This document shows positions 7,671 to 16,625 of a stretch of DNA of 64,000 bases, piece after piece. This stretch comes from Pseudomonadota bacterium (lineage in GTDB: Bacteria; Pseudomonadota; Gammaproteobacteria; Steroidobacterales; Steroidobacteraceae): the NCBI GenBank assembly GCA_023433705.1, contig JAEYUC010000053.1, positions 41,259 through 105,258 on the forward strand, in the 5' to 3' direction. Below the pieces are notes generated by a model. The model saw only the letters and a program-made list of their open reading frames with translations, did not search any database and was not told the origin of the DNA. The first letter of the stretch is position 1; the number at the start of each line of letters is the position of its first letter. The translations under genes were made by a program, and so were the position numbers.

Positions 7671-8585
7671 AACCGGGCGTGCGATGCTGGCCTGGTACTT
7701 GCGCATGAGGTCGGCCGCGAACTCGGCGAACACGCGCACCTTCGCGAGGTGCTGCGTCGCGCGCGGATACACCACCGACATGGGCGGACCCTCGCACGAG
7801 TAATCGTGCAGGACCTCGACGAGGCGGCCTTCGGCTAGATAGCCGCCCACCAGGATGTCGAGCTGCTGCACGATTCCCTGGCCTTCGAGCGCCGACATCA
7901 ACAGCGCCTCCGCGGTGTTGAACGAGAGCGCCATCGGCAGCCGCATCGCGCGCGTCCCCGAGCCATGACGAAACTGCCAGTCGCTGGGCCGCGAGGCATC
8001 GCGCCGCAGGTGGCCGATCAGCCGGTGCTTGCGCAGATCTTCGGGCGTGCGCGGCACGCCGGCGCGCGCCAGGTACTTCGGCGACGCGCAGGTCAACGCG
8101 CGCGAGGCGGTCACCTTGCGGGCGATGAGGTCGGGGGATCGGATCTTCCCGACACGCACCGCGACGTCGACGCCTTCCGCGAGGATGTCGACGAAGTGGT
8201 CGTTGAAGCGCACCTCGAGCGATATTTCCGGGTAGCGCTGCGCGAACTGCGGGAGGGCCGGCATCAGCAGGTAGCGGCCGAAGGGGACGGGCACGTCGAC
8301 GCGCAGTCGCCCCTGGGGCCGGTCGCGGGCCAGCCGCAGTTCGTCGTCCGCGGCCTCGATTTCGGCCAGTATCCGCTTGCAGTGGTCTAGATAGACGGCG
8401 CCCTGCGGCGACACCGACACCTTACGGGTGGTGCGATGGAGCAGGCGGGTGCCGAGGTGCGCCTCGAGCTGGGCCACGTAGCTGGACGCCATCGCCCGGG
8501 ACATGTCCAGCGTCTGGGCCGCGCGCGCGAACGAGCCGAGTTCCGCGACCCTCGCGAATACACGCATTCCCTGTAGCTGGTCCAT
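7659..8585 (-). CDS. LysR-family transcriptional regulator
   Basis: The 308-residue protein starts MDQLQGMRVFARVAELGSFA, the usual LysR winged helix, with TRLLHRTTRKVSVSPQG as wing. The effector-binding domain spans about 95-300 and contains LRVDVPVPFGRYLLMPAL. It resembles the CrgA/DmlR branch, which often regulates nearby oxidoreductase genes, but no such gene is adjacent. The ATG at 8585 is chosen because it begins at the conserved N-terminus; an ATG at 8615 would add 10 unconserved residues. The last codons (VGAG, stop) are encoded by palindrome E1. Confidence 0.92.
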   Translation of the reverse strand: MDQLQGMRVFARVAELGSFARAAQTLDMSRAMASSYVAQLEAHLGTRLLHRTTRKVSVSPQGAVYLDHCKRILAEIEAADDELRLARDRPQGRLRVDVPVPFGRYLLMPALPQFAQRYPEISLEVRFNDHFVDILAEGVDVAVRVGKIRSPDLIARKVTASRALTCASPKYLARAGVPRTPEDLRKHRLIGHLRRDASRPSDWQFRHGSGTRAMRLPMALSFNTAEALLMSALEGQGIVQQLDILVGGYLAEGRLVEVLHDYSCEGPPMSVVYPRATQHLAKVRVFAEFAADLMRKYQASIARPVGAG

Positions 8586-8790
8586 GGGCGGCGATTGTAC
8601 GGCAATGCCAGACAATGAATTCGTATTTGTGTGGTTTTTCCGGGCTAATCGGGAGAGTAGGGTTCACCCTGGATGCCCTGCCTTCGATCCCCCGCGCCGG
8701 AAGTTAGGAAAACTGAAGCGCGGGTCAGAAGTTCGTAACCGGGCGCAGCCCCCGCCGAGGCAGGATGCGCCCCCAGACACGAGGTTCGTC

Positions 8791-8997
8791 ATGTTCGCAT
8801 TCGACAGGTCCGCCATCGCAGTACTCGCGCCGCTCGCGCTGCTCGCGATCGTCGTGGCCGCTTCGAACATGTCCGACGATCCCGCGCCGCAGCAGGCGCA
8901 GGCGGTCGAACAGCCGGAGCGGCTCGACGATTCGGAGCGATTCAGATCGGAACGGAAGACCATCGTGGCGCGCAGCGGCGCCGCGACCCGTCACTGA
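8791..8997 (+). CDS. Small single-span membrane protein of unknown function
   Basis: This 68-codon frame starts ATG with GAGG about 7 nt upstream. It encodes MFAFDRSAIAVLAPLALLAI followed by VVAAS, one hydrophobic span, then a charged Gln/Glu/Arg-rich tail with a basic C-terminus. I do not recognise a family. It stands alone between the divergent LysR gene and the convergent FAAL gene. Evidence is the SD, codon composition like its neighbours and a membrane-like profile. Confidence 0.5.
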   Translation: MFAFDRSAIAVLAPLALLAIVVAASNMSDDPAPQQAQAVEQPERLDDSERFRSERKTIVARSGAATRH

Positions 8998-9023
8998 GCG
9001 CAGTCGGGATTTCCTGCGCCTGA

Positions 9024-11012
9024 CTATGCCGTCGCGGCGAGTTTGCCTTCGAGGTGGCGGGACAGCTCGGAGATCGTCGGGAAATCGAACAGCTCCGTGA
9101 GGTCGACGAGTCCGGGATAGATCTGGTCTATCTTCTCGTGGATCTCGATGAGCTTGAGCGAGCTCGCGCCGATCTCGAACAGGTTGTCGTTCACGTCGAT
9201 GTTGCGTTCGAGCGCGCCGTCGCAGATGTCCTTGAGCTTGCGCTCGATCTCGGTGCTGGTCGCTTGCGCGCCGCCCGCCGCCGCGAGTTGCGCGCGCAGT
9301 TCGGCCAGCTCCTTGAGCTCGGCGTCGTACACGCCGTTGACGTAGTCCTCTTCGAGCAGGTGGCGCTGGATCTTGCCGCTGGTGGTCTTCGGAATGCGCT
9401 TCACTGGCACGACGTGCGCCACTTCGAGCCCTGTGTGTTCGTTGACCAGGCGCGTCACCTGCGAGGCGATGGACAGGAATTCCTTCATGTCCATGCGATG
9501 CAGCACGAAGATGATCAGGTCGTCGGTGCTGCCATGCCTGGCGCGTACGCCCGCGGCGACCACCTTGCCGAGCTCGAGGCCTTCGGCGCGGATCGCGATG
9601 CTCTCGATGTCGTGCGGGTAGTAGTTCTGCCCGTTGACGAAGATGATCTCCTTCGCGCGGCCGGTGATGTAGAGCTTGCCGCCCTTCATCATTCCGAGAT
9701 CGCCGGTGCGCAGCCAGGCGTCGCCGTTCGCATCGCGCACGAAGCCCGCCGCGTTCGCGGCCGGGTTTTCGTAGTAACCCTTCGTGACGTTGTCGCCGCC
9801 GATCAGGATGTGGCCGATGTGGTTCTCCGGCAGTTCCTTTTCCGCCTCGTCGGCGATGCGCACCTTGCTGTACGGAATCGGTTGCCCGCAGGCCATGAGC
9901 AGCAGCGCGTCCGGATGTTCATCCGGCAGCGGCTTCGGCTGGACGCCGACGTTGAGCTCGTGGCGGTCGACCGAAACGTATTCGTACATCTCCCCCGGCG
10001 GCTGCGGAAAGCTGACCACCAGCGTCGCCTCGGCGAGGCCGTACACCGGGTACATCGCGGTGCGGCGCAATTTCGCGGGCTCGAGCCGCGTCATGAATTC
10101 GTCCGCCAGTTCCACCGAGATCGGTTCGGCGCCGTTGTAGACCAGGCGCAGGCGAGAGAGGTCGAGATCGCCGAGATCGCGCTCCCCGAGCACCTTGAGG
10201 TAGTGCCGGTACCCGAAGTTGGGCGAGCTGGTGACCGTCACGCCCTTGCGCGAGGCGAACGTCATCCACAGCAGCGGCCGGCGAATGAACAACTCGGTCG
10301 GCATGACGTTGAGCTGCATGCGATGCGCGAACATCATGATGTGCATGCCGATGAGGCCCATGTCGTGGGTCAGCGGCATCCACGTGAGATTGATGTCGTC
10401 TTCGTTCCACAACGATGCCTCGCCCGCGCCGCGCGCGTTCGTGAGGATGTTGTGGTGCGTGAGCACGATGCCCTTCGGTTCACTCGTGGAACCGGAGGAG
10501 AACTGGATGAATGCCGTGTCGCTCGCCTTCACATCGTGGACCTGGCCGGCCCGCGAGATGTCGTCCACCTGCTCGGCGAAAAACGCGCGCGACCTGAGAT
10601 TGTCGAACGTGGCCTGTTCGCCGGCCGGCCCCGCGAACGAGCCGATGCGGTCCAGCGTTTTCCGATCCGTGTAGATGAACGGCGTGCCGAGCTTCTTCGC
10701 GATGCGCAGCAGCTTGTGTTTGTGCTCGTCGCTGATGCCGAGCGCCACCGGGACCGGAACTATGCCGCCCAGCATGCCCGCCCAGAACGCGTCGAGGAAC
10801 TGCTCGTTGTTGGATAGATAGATGATGAGTTTGTCGCCGGGTTTCGCGCCCAGCTTCTGCAGGTGGAACAGGATGCCGAGCGCGCGCTCGTAGAGCTCCG
10901 CGTAGCTGACGACTCTCTCGCTGTTCTCCGCCTCGAGGTACGAGATGGTGCGCTTCACGGCGCGGTTCATCGTGATCAGCTCGGCGAGCGTCTGGGCATT
11001 GGACATCGTCAT
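9024..11012 (-). CDS. Fatty acyl-AMP ligase with C-terminal acyl carrier domain
   Basis: The 662-residue protein is an AMP-forming ligase fused to a carrier domain. The adenylation part carries the P-loop FIQFSSGSTSEPKGIVLTHH, LTWMPLTHDMGLIG (typical of fatty acyl-AMP ligases), YGLAEATLVVSFP, WLRTGDLG and the C-terminal KTTSGKIQR lysine. Residues about 585-662 form a PP-binding domain with NLFEIGASSLK. Ser618 is the predicted phosphopantetheine site, where the usual preceding Asp is Ser. The enzyme would activate a fatty acid and load it onto its own carrier. Its ATG overlaps the P450 stop (ATGA), so the two are co-translated and probably act on the same acyl chain. Confidence 0.92.
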   Translation of the reverse strand: MTMSNAQTLAELITMNRAVKRTISYLEAENSERVVSYAELYERALGILFHLQKLGAKPGDKLIIYLSNNEQFLDAFWAGMLGGIVPVPVALGISDEHKHKLLRIAKKLGTPFIYTDRKTLDRIGSFAGPAGEQATFDNLRSRAFFAEQVDDISRAGQVHDVKASDTAFIQFSSGSTSEPKGIVLTHHNILTNARGAGEASLWNEDDINLTWMPLTHDMGLIGMHIMMFAHRMQLNVMPTELFIRRPLLWMTFASRKGVTVTSSPNFGYRHYLKVLGERDLGDLDLSRLRLVYNGAEPISVELADEFMTRLEPAKLRRTAMYPVYGLAEATLVVSFPQPPGEMYEYVSVDRHELNVGVQPKPLPDEHPDALLLMACGQPIPYSKVRIADEAEKELPENHIGHILIGGDNVTKGYYENPAANAAGFVRDANGDAWLRTGDLGMMKGGKLYITGRAKEIIFVNGQNYYPHDIESIAIRAEGLELGKVVAAGVRARHGSTDDLIIFVLHRMDMKEFLSIASQVTRLVNEHTGLEVAHVVPVKRIPKTTSGKIQRHLLEEDYVNGVYDAELKELAELRAQLAAAGGAQATSTEIERKLKDICDGALERNIDVNDNLFEIGASSLKLIEIHEKIDQIYPGLVDLTELFDFPTISELSRHLEGKLAATA

Positions 11013-12334
11013 GCGCGGCGTTCCAGTTTCATCATGAGCGGGTGTTTGGTGCGCAGGTTGATCTGCGCCTCGAGTTCGAGCGGCCGGTCGGGCACGAAGC
11101 GCAACCGGTACCGGCGCGCCACCTTATATAAGTGCATGTACATTTCATATAAGGCGAGTGTCTCGCCGATGCAGTGCCGGGGCCCCGCGGCGAACGGCAT
11201 GTAGGCGAAACGCGGACGTTCGCTTTCGTGCTCGGCGTCGAAACGCTCCGGGCGGAACGCATCCGGCTCCTTCCAGTAACGCGGGTGGCGGTGCAGTAGA
11301 TAGAGGCAGAGCAACACGTCCGTGCCGGGCGGCACGTCGTAGCCCGACAAGGTATCGGGCCCGATGGTCCGGCGCGACAGCAGCCAGCCCGGCGGGTACA
11401 TGCGCAGCGCCTCGTCGACCACGTTCCTGGTGTAGCCGAGCTGTTCCATCGCCGAAAGGCTCGGCGCGGGCTGCTCGGGCACCGCGTCGACCTCGGCGTG
11501 CAGCTTCGCCTCGGCCTCGGGATTCTGCGAGAGCAGGTACCAGGTCCAGTTGAGACCGCTGGCCGTCGTCTCGTGGCCGGCCACGATGAGCGTCATGACC
11601 TCGTCGATGAGCTCCCGCTCGGACATCGGCGAACCCGATTCCTTGTCGCGCGCCTCGATGAGCATCTGCAGGAAGTCGAAATGCTCGGATTTTTCCCTGA
11701 CGCGCCGTTTCGCGAGCGCGCCCACGAGCTTCGAGAGCTGCCGGAACCGGTACGCGAATTTCAGGTCGCGCGCCGGCTCCTTCGTGACGATGTCGAAGGG
11801 GTTGCCGCCCATCTCGCGCGACAGCCGCTCGAGGTCCGTGCCGAAGATCGACAGCAGCACGATCTCGAGCGTGAGCTCGCTCATGTCGTCGGTGACGTTC
11901 ACGAGCTCGCCGCGCGCGGCCTGCGCTTCCCACTTGGCGATGAAGCGGTCGTTGCACGCGTCGATGAGCTTCGAGAACTGGGTGATCATCCGGCGATGGA
12001 ACATCGGCTGCATCATGTAGCGCTGCTTTTTCCAAAGCTCGCCTTCGCTGGTCATGATGCCGTTGCCGAGCAGGATCTTGACGCGATCCAGCCCCGATCC
12101 CTTGGTGTAGTTGCGATGATTGGAGACCAGGACCCGCTTGACGTCGTCCGGGTCGTTGATGACCCACATTTCAGCGCGGCGCACCGGGGAATAGAAGCGA
12201 TAGATGTCCCCGTGGCGCTTGAACAGCTCCGTCAGCCTGTGGATCGCTTCGTCGTCGCCGCCGATGTCGAACTGCATGTCCGAAAGCGGGGGCAAGTGGG
12301 CGGACTGGTCCTTATCCTGGGAAGTCGCAGACAT
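11009..12334 (-). CDS. Cytochrome P450
   Basis: The 441-residue P450 has the I-helix oxygen-activation motif AGHETT (about residue 260), the K-helix ExxR as EALR, the PERF segment FRPERF and the haem loop FAAGPRHCIGE with ligand Cys388. Early sequence KKQRYMMQPMFHRRM matches the C-helix WxxxR region of CYP4/CYP102-like fatty acid hydroxylases. There is no membrane anchor, so it should be soluble and need external redox partners; none is encoded nearby. It leads a two-gene operon with the acyl-AMP ligase, suggesting oxidation of a carrier-bound or free fatty acyl chain. Confidence 0.93.
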   Translation of the reverse strand: MSATSQDKDQSAHLPPLSDMQFDIGGDDEAIHRLTELFKRHGDIYRFYSPVRRAEMWVINDPDDVKRVLVSNHRNYTKGSGLDRVKILLGNGIMTSEGELWKKQRYMMQPMFHRRMITQFSKLIDACNDRFIAKWEAQAARGELVNVTDDMSELTLEIVLLSIFGTDLERLSREMGGNPFDIVTKEPARDLKFAYRFRQLSKLVGALAKRRVREKSEHFDFLQMLIEARDKESGSPMSERELIDEVMTLIVAGHETTASGLNWTWYLLSQNPEAEAKLHAEVDAVPEQPAPSLSAMEQLGYTRNVVDEALRMYPPGWLLSRRTIGPDTLSGYDVPPGTDVLLCLYLLHRHPRYWKEPDAFRPERFDAEHESERPRFAYMPFAAGPRHCIGETLALYEMYMHLYKVARRYRLRFVPDRPLELEAQINLRTKHPLMMKLERRA

Positions 12335-12440
12335 TCGCGAATTCTACATGTCCCGAGGGGCCTCCTGACGCCCGGGGATGCGTTGCAGGCAGGGTAGGAT
12401 TCACCGACAATTCGCGCCTCTTTTTGCCGGCGCGCGCTGG

Positions 12441-13199
12441 ATGCCAACAGATCCCCCGGACGCAGGCGGCCTGCGTAATACCCTCTACAAACAGGAGACC
12501 CGATCGAAGCGTCGGATGACTCCCGTGCGCCGTTTTGCCTGGCGGATCGTGGCCGCGATCGGTGTCGGACTGATCAAGGTGTTCTGGAGCACCTGCCGAG
12601 TGGTGCGCGTGATCGGCGACGAGCACGTCGAGCGAGCCCTGAAGCAGGCGCCGTCGCTGATTCCCGTCTACTGGCACCAGCACCAGCTCTTCTGCGCGAA
12701 ATACCTGCTCGAGCAGGGGGCGCGCGGATTGAAGTTAGGGTTCCTGATAAGCCCTTCGGTCGACGGCGAGATCGGCGTCATGATCGTGTCGCGCTTCAAG
12801 GGTCACGTCATCCGCGGGTCCTCCTCGCACACGGGCGCGCGCGCCCTGCGCGACTACTACGAGGCGCTCACCAAGGGCGGCATCTCGCCCGCGATCACGC
12901 CCGACGGACCGAGGGGTCCGCGCTTCGTGTTCAAGCCTGGTGCAATCCTGCTCTCGCAGATGTCGCAGCGGCCGATCCTGCCGATGGCCTACGCCGCCAG
13001 CCGCGCCACGTTGTTCCACTGGGACAAGTTCGTGCTGCCATGGCCGTTTTCGCGCATCGTCATCGCCATCGGCGAACCGCGCCAGGTGCCACGCGCGGTC
13101 AGGCCCGAGGCGCTGACCGCCCTGCAGGCGGAACTCGCGGCGGACATGAAGAAACTGTACGCCGTCGCGCGAGATGCTCTCCACGAGAAGGCCGCATGA
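12441..13199 (+). CDS. DUF374-type lysophospholipid acyltransferase-like protein
   Basis: The protein (252 residues from 12441) has an N-terminal hydrophobic stretch (AWRIVAAIGVGLIKVFW) and an LPLAT-like fold. IPVYWHQHQLF stands in place of the HxxxxD motif, SPSVDGEIG and SRFKGHVIRGSS follow, and AITPDGPRGPRF is the DGPxGP block characteristic of DUF374. The family is linked to acylation of envelope lipids or lipid A. The start is uncertain: ATG 12441 and ATG 12516 both lack a well-spaced SD. It is the first gene of a four-gene envelope operon and overlaps the GT2 start (ATGA). Confidence 0.82.
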   Translation: MPTDPPDAGGLRNTLYKQETRSKRRMTPVRRFAWRIVAAIGVGLIKVFWSTCRVVRVIGDEHVERALKQAPSLIPVYWHQHQLFCAKYLLEQGARGLKLGFLISPSVDGEIGVMIVSRFKGHVIRGSSSHTGARALRDYYEALTKGGISPAITPDGPRGPRFVFKPGAILLSQMSQRPILPMAYAASRATLFHWDKFVLPWPFSRIVIAIGEPRQVPRAVRPEALTALQAELAADMKKLYAVARDALHEKAA

Positions 13200-13921
13200 G
13201 CGTCGCATTGTCAGTCGTCGTTCCGGTCTGCAACGAAGCCGAAAACGTCGATCCGCTGGTCCGCGAGATCGCCGCCGCGCTGGCCGGCCGGGAATACGAA
13301 ATGATCTTCGTGGACGACGGCAGCACCGACGAAACCGCGACGATCCTCAAGCGCCTCAAGGGAGAGTTCCCGCCGCTGCGCGTGCTGCGCCATTCGTTCC
13401 GCAGCGGGCAGAGCGCGGCGGTGGCGAGCGGGGTGCGTGCGGCGCGCGCGCCCTGGATCGCGACGCTCGACGGTGACGGACAGAACGATCCGGCGGACAT
13501 TCCGAAGCTTCTCGCGGCGCGCGACGACCCAGCCAATCGCGGCGTGCAACTGTTCATGGGCAACCGCAAGGCGAGCCGCAAGGACACCGCGTTCCGCAAG
13601 TTGCAGTCGAACATCGCCAATGGCGTGCGTTCGAGCCTGCTGGGCGACGGAACGCCGGACACCGGCTGCGGCATCAAGCTCTTCCTGCGCGACGTGTTCA
13701 TCGACCTGCCGCGATTCGATCACATGCATCGCTTCCTGCCCGCGCTGTTCATGCGCCACGGCGCGAAGGTGATCTCCGTGCCCGTGAGCCATCGCGCGCG
13801 CACGCGCGGCACGTCGAAGTACGGAATGTTGAATCGCCTGTGGGTGGGCATCGTCGACATCGCCGGCGTCATGTGGCTGCGTCGCCGCTACAAGCCCGGC
13901 CTGCTGGTGCGGGAAGACTGA
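13196..13921 (+). CDS. GT2 family glycosyltransferase (DPM1/ArnC-like)
   Basis: The 241-residue enzyme starts MSVALSVVVPVCNEAENVDP and has the GT-A Asp motifs VDDGSTDE (about residues 38-45) and TLDGDGQNDP (about 93-102). RARTRGTSKYG is a typical acceptor loop of polyprenyl-phosphate sugar transferases. Relatives make undecaprenyl-phosphate-linked sugars on the cytoplasmic face, which an ArnT-like enzyme uses in the periplasm. The two C-terminal membrane helices of ArnC are lacking, as in soluble DPM1 forms. It overlaps the LPLAT stop by 4 nt and precedes LAB_N and the GT83-like gene. Confidence 0.9.
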   Translation: MSVALSVVVPVCNEAENVDPLVREIAAALAGREYEMIFVDDGSTDETATILKRLKGEFPPLRVLRHSFRSGQSAAVASGVRAARAPWIATLDGDGQNDPADIPKLLAARDDPANRGVQLFMGNRKASRKDTAFRKLQSNIANGVRSSLLGDGTPDTGCGIKLFLRDVFIDLPRFDHMHRFLPALFMRHGAKVISVPVSHRARTRGTSKYGMLNRLWVGIVDIAGVMWLRRRYKPGLLVRED

Positions 13922-13938
13922 GTAGTGAGGAACGTTCC

Positions 13939-14262
13939 ATGATGAGCGGCGTGATCGGAGTGTATTTCGGTGTGGTCGTGACGCCCTGGAAACTCGTCGG
14001 GTTTCTCGGCGCGCTCATGTTCGCCGGCCGTTGGGTCGTGCAGGCCTGGGCGACGAAACGCGCCGGACGGCCCGCGATTCCGCGCAGCTTCTGGATCATC
14101 AGCCTGCTGGGCAGCGGCATGGTCACTTCGTATTTCATCTGGGGGAAGAACGATTCGGTCGGCATCCTGACGAACCTGCTGCCGGCCAGCGTGGCGTTCT
14201 ACAACCTCATCATGGACATCAAGTCCAAGCGCGGCGGATCGAACGCGGGTTCCAATGCCTGA
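13939..14262 (+). CDS. LAB_N domain protein (lipid A biosynthesis N-terminal-like)
   Basis: This 107-residue membrane protein matches the LAB_N domain. WKLVGFLGALMFAGRWVVQAW, IPRSFWIISLLGSGMVTSYF and PASVAFYNLIMDIK give three hydrophobic segments. The domain is found alone or fused to LpxB and is usually adjacent to GT2 and ArnT-like genes. It may assist transfer or flipping of lipid-linked sugars. A GAGGAACG Shine-Dalgarno lies 8 nt before the ATG at 13939; ATG 13942 is also possible. The stop overlaps the next gene by 8 nt. Confidence 0.88.
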   Translation: MMSGVIGVYFGVVVTPWKLVGFLGALMFAGRWVVQAWATKRAGRPAIPRSFWIISLLGSGMVTSYFIWGKNDSVGILTNLLPASVAFYNLIMDIKSKRGGSNAGSNA

Positions 14263-16420
14263 CATCGGACTGCTGGGAGGCGGGTCGCGCAAGCCCGCCA
14301 AGCCAGGAATTCAGAATGCGGGCGAGCCGCGCGACGTAGTTAGTCCGCCGCCCGCGGAGGACACCGCATCGCCGGAATACGCGCCGAGCGCGTTCGAGTC
14401 GAAGGTGGCGGCGTCGGATATCGTGGTGGCGCGGCTGTCCGCGCCGATCGAGCCGGAGCCGGAGCCAGAGCCGAAACCAGAGTCGGCAGGCGAATCTGTC
14501 GCGGCGGCCTCGGCCGAGGTGTCCCCGTTGGAGGCATCACAGGTTGAAGCTACGCCGCCCCTGGCTGAGCCCGTCGGCGACACTCCCGTCGCCGAAACGC
14601 CCGTCGCCGAAACGCCCGTCGCCGTGGCGGCTGTCGAAGCAATGCCCGTCACAGCGGCTCCCATCGAAACGCCGCCGGCCGCTTCAGGGCGCAAAGAAGT
14701 CGTGCCGCCCATGCTCGCCACCGCGCCGCCGCCGATCCGCTGGAGCGACCTCCTGTGGCTCGCGCTCGCGCTGATCGTGATCGTCGGCACGGGCATCGGC
14801 GTCCGCGATCCGTGGCCCGCCGACGAGCCGCGTTTCGCTTCGCTCGCGCGGGACATGGTTTTGTCGGGCGAGTGGATGTTCCCGCGCGTCGGGGGCGATC
14901 TCTACCAGGACAAGCCGCCGCTGTTCTTCTGGCTGCTCGCGTTTTTCTATTCGCTCACCGGGTCGGTACGCTGGTCGTTCCTGATCCCGTCGTTCCTCGC
15001 CGCGGGCGGCGTGATGTTCCTGGTCTACGACTACGGCCGGCGCACCGTGAGCCGCGAAGCCGGCCTCGCCGCGAGCCTGCTCGTCGTGTGCACGCTGCAA
15101 TTCGTGCTCGCGACCCGCGGCGCGCAGATCGACCCGACGCTGTGTTTCCTCACGACGCTGTCGCTGTATGCGCTGCTGCGCCACCTGCTGCTCGGTCACG
15201 GCTGGCGCTGGTATTTGCTCGGCGGCTTCACAGCGGGGCTCGGAATCTTCACGAAGGGCGTGGGCTTCCTGCCCGTGCTGCTGCTGATCCCGTATTTCCT
15301 GTTGCGTGGCTTCGGCTGGCAGGGACTCGCACGCATCGACGCGGGGAAGGGCGGCTGGCGCTGGTGGCTGGCGCCACTCGCGATGTTGCTCGCCGTGAGC
15401 CTGTGGTTCGTCCCGATGCTGATCGCCGTCGCGAACAGTGCGCCCGAGTACGCGGCGTATCGCGACGAGATCCTGTTCGAGCAGACGGTGAACCGCTACG
15501 CGGGCGCGTGGCATCACGTCAAAGCCTGGTACTACTTCCTCGTCGAGGTCATCCCGCCGCTGTGGCTACCGTGGAGCATCCTGCTGTTCTGGCTCGTGCC
15601 GCGTTTCAAGGCCGCGTTCCAGGAGCGCAACGCGTTGGTCTGGTTGCCGCTCGGCTGGGTACTGCTCGTCGTGACGTTCTTCTCGCTGAGCCCGGGCAAG
15701 CGCGGCATCTACATCCTGCCGGCGTTGTCGGCGCTCGCATTCGCGGCGATGCCGGTCATCGAGGACGTGCTCGCGCGCAAGGGCGTGCGGCGCGCGGGAT
15801 TCGTGCTGGCGGGATTCTTCTGGTTCGCGGCGGCGGCGTTCGCGATCGGTCACGCCGTGGACGCGAGATTCGCGGTGAAGGCGATGGGCGAGGTCAATCT
15901 TTCGAGCCCGATCGCGTTCTACGTGTATCTCGCGCTCGCCGGCGCCGGTCTGCTCTACGCCTGGCGTCGCGCGCCGCTGGCCGCCTGGCCGGTCGCGCTC
16001 GGCGCGTTGACCATCGTCTTCTCGTATTTCTTCGCGCCCGCGATGAATCCCGAACGCTCGGGCAGCGCCTTCGTCCGCACCGCGCTCGCGCGGGTGCAGC
16101 CGTCGGAAGAACTCGCGCTAGTCGCCTACAAGGAACAGTTCCTGCTGTACCTCGATCGGCCGACCGTGAACTTCGGTCACCGGCGCTGGCGAGAAGGACC
16201 GCAGGAAGCCTACGACGCGGCTGCGTGGCTCAACGATGGCGAGAATCGCGTGCTGCTCCTGCCTGGCGATCAACTCGCGCCGTGCTTCGAAGGTCCAGCG
16301 ACCAGCGTGGGCGAGAGCTCGCGCACCGAATGGTTTCTCGTGCGTGGCCGCGCGAGCGAACGATGCGCGGCGCGGGGAGACGCGACTCGCGCGATTCAAT
16401 ATCCCGCAAAGCCGTTATAG
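14255..16420 (+). CDS. ArnT-like membrane glycosyltransferase with long low-complexity N-terminus
   Basis: The 721-residue protein is a polyprenyl-phosphate-sugar-dependent transferase of the ArnT/PMT type. The membrane core begins about residue 165 and has GVRDPWPADEPRFASLARDM. The acidic pair DE, EPR and QDKPPLFFW are typical of ArnT/GT83, and about eleven further spans follow. The first 165 residues are unusual: a Glu/Pro/Ala/Val-rich tract containing EPEPEPEPKPES and repeats of PVAET, placed on the cytoplasmic side. The lipid-linked sugar is probably supplied by the GT2 two genes upstream, and the acceptor may be lipid A. The start overlaps LAB_N by 8 nt. Confidence 0.88.
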   Translation: MPDIGLLGGGSRKPAKPGIQNAGEPRDVVSPPPAEDTASPEYAPSAFESKVAASDIVVARLSAPIEPEPEPEPKPESAGESVAAASAEVSPLEASQVEATPPLAEPVGDTPVAETPVAETPVAVAAVEAMPVTAAPIETPPAASGRKEVVPPMLATAPPPIRWSDLLWLALALIVIVGTGIGVRDPWPADEPRFASLARDMVLSGEWMFPRVGGDLYQDKPPLFFWLLAFFYSLTGSVRWSFLIPSFLAAGGVMFLVYDYGRRTVSREAGLAASLLVVCTLQFVLATRGAQIDPTLCFLTTLSLYALLRHLLLGHGWRWYLLGGFTAGLGIFTKGVGFLPVLLLIPYFLLRGFGWQGLARIDAGKGGWRWWLAPLAMLLAVSLWFVPMLIAVANSAPEYAAYRDEILFEQTVNRYAGAWHHVKAWYYFLVEVIPPLWLPWSILLFWLVPRFKAAFQERNALVWLPLGWVLLVVTFFSLSPGKRGIYILPALSALAFAAMPVIEDVLARKGVRRAGFVLAGFFWFAAAAFAIGHAVDARFAVKAMGEVNLSSPIAFYVYLALAGAGLLYAWRRAPLAAWPVALGALTIVFSYFFAPAMNPERSGSAFVRTALARVQPSEELALVAYKEQFLLYLDRPTVNFGHRRWREGPQEAYDAAAWLNDGENRVLLLPGDQLAPCFEGPATSVGESSRTEWFLVRGRASERCAARGDATRAIQYPAKPL

Positions 16421-16625
16421 TTGCGCCAGATTATGTCCGGCTCGCGCGAGGGATTGCGCTCATTCTCCTGATGCAACCTGCACTTAGCTTGTGTTCCTCA
16501 AATCTTGTGACAGAATGCTCCGCAACTTTGGGAGGGATCTGGCGCTTGAATCTGTGTGCCGAATCGCCGTGGCACCGGTTTCCTTCGCGTAGCGTGCTGA
16601 TCCACGCCCCAAGGCAGGGAGAAGA
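16421..16625 (+). promoter_or_regulatory. 205-bp leader upstream of the GGDEF-EAL gene
   Basis: This gap between the GT83-like stop and the GTG of the GGDEF-EAL gene is AT-richer than the surroundings around 16480-16520. A weak TTGTGT with 17-nt spacing to AGAATG could be a promoter. A GGGAGAAGA Shine-Dalgarno ends the region. No terminator with a T-tract is evident for the preceding operon. Confidence 0.3.

Noticed and set aside
9054..10817. 587-codon plus-strand open frame antisense to the acyl-AMP ligase
   Set aside because: It mirrors the ligase gene, has His/Arg/Asp-rich composition and no motif. It is a GC-rich antisense shadow.
9024..16420. P450/FAAL and glycosyltransferase block considered as a PKS or NRPS cluster
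   Set aside because: No ketosynthase, condensation or thioesterase domain is present; the plus-strand genes fit envelope lipid modification.
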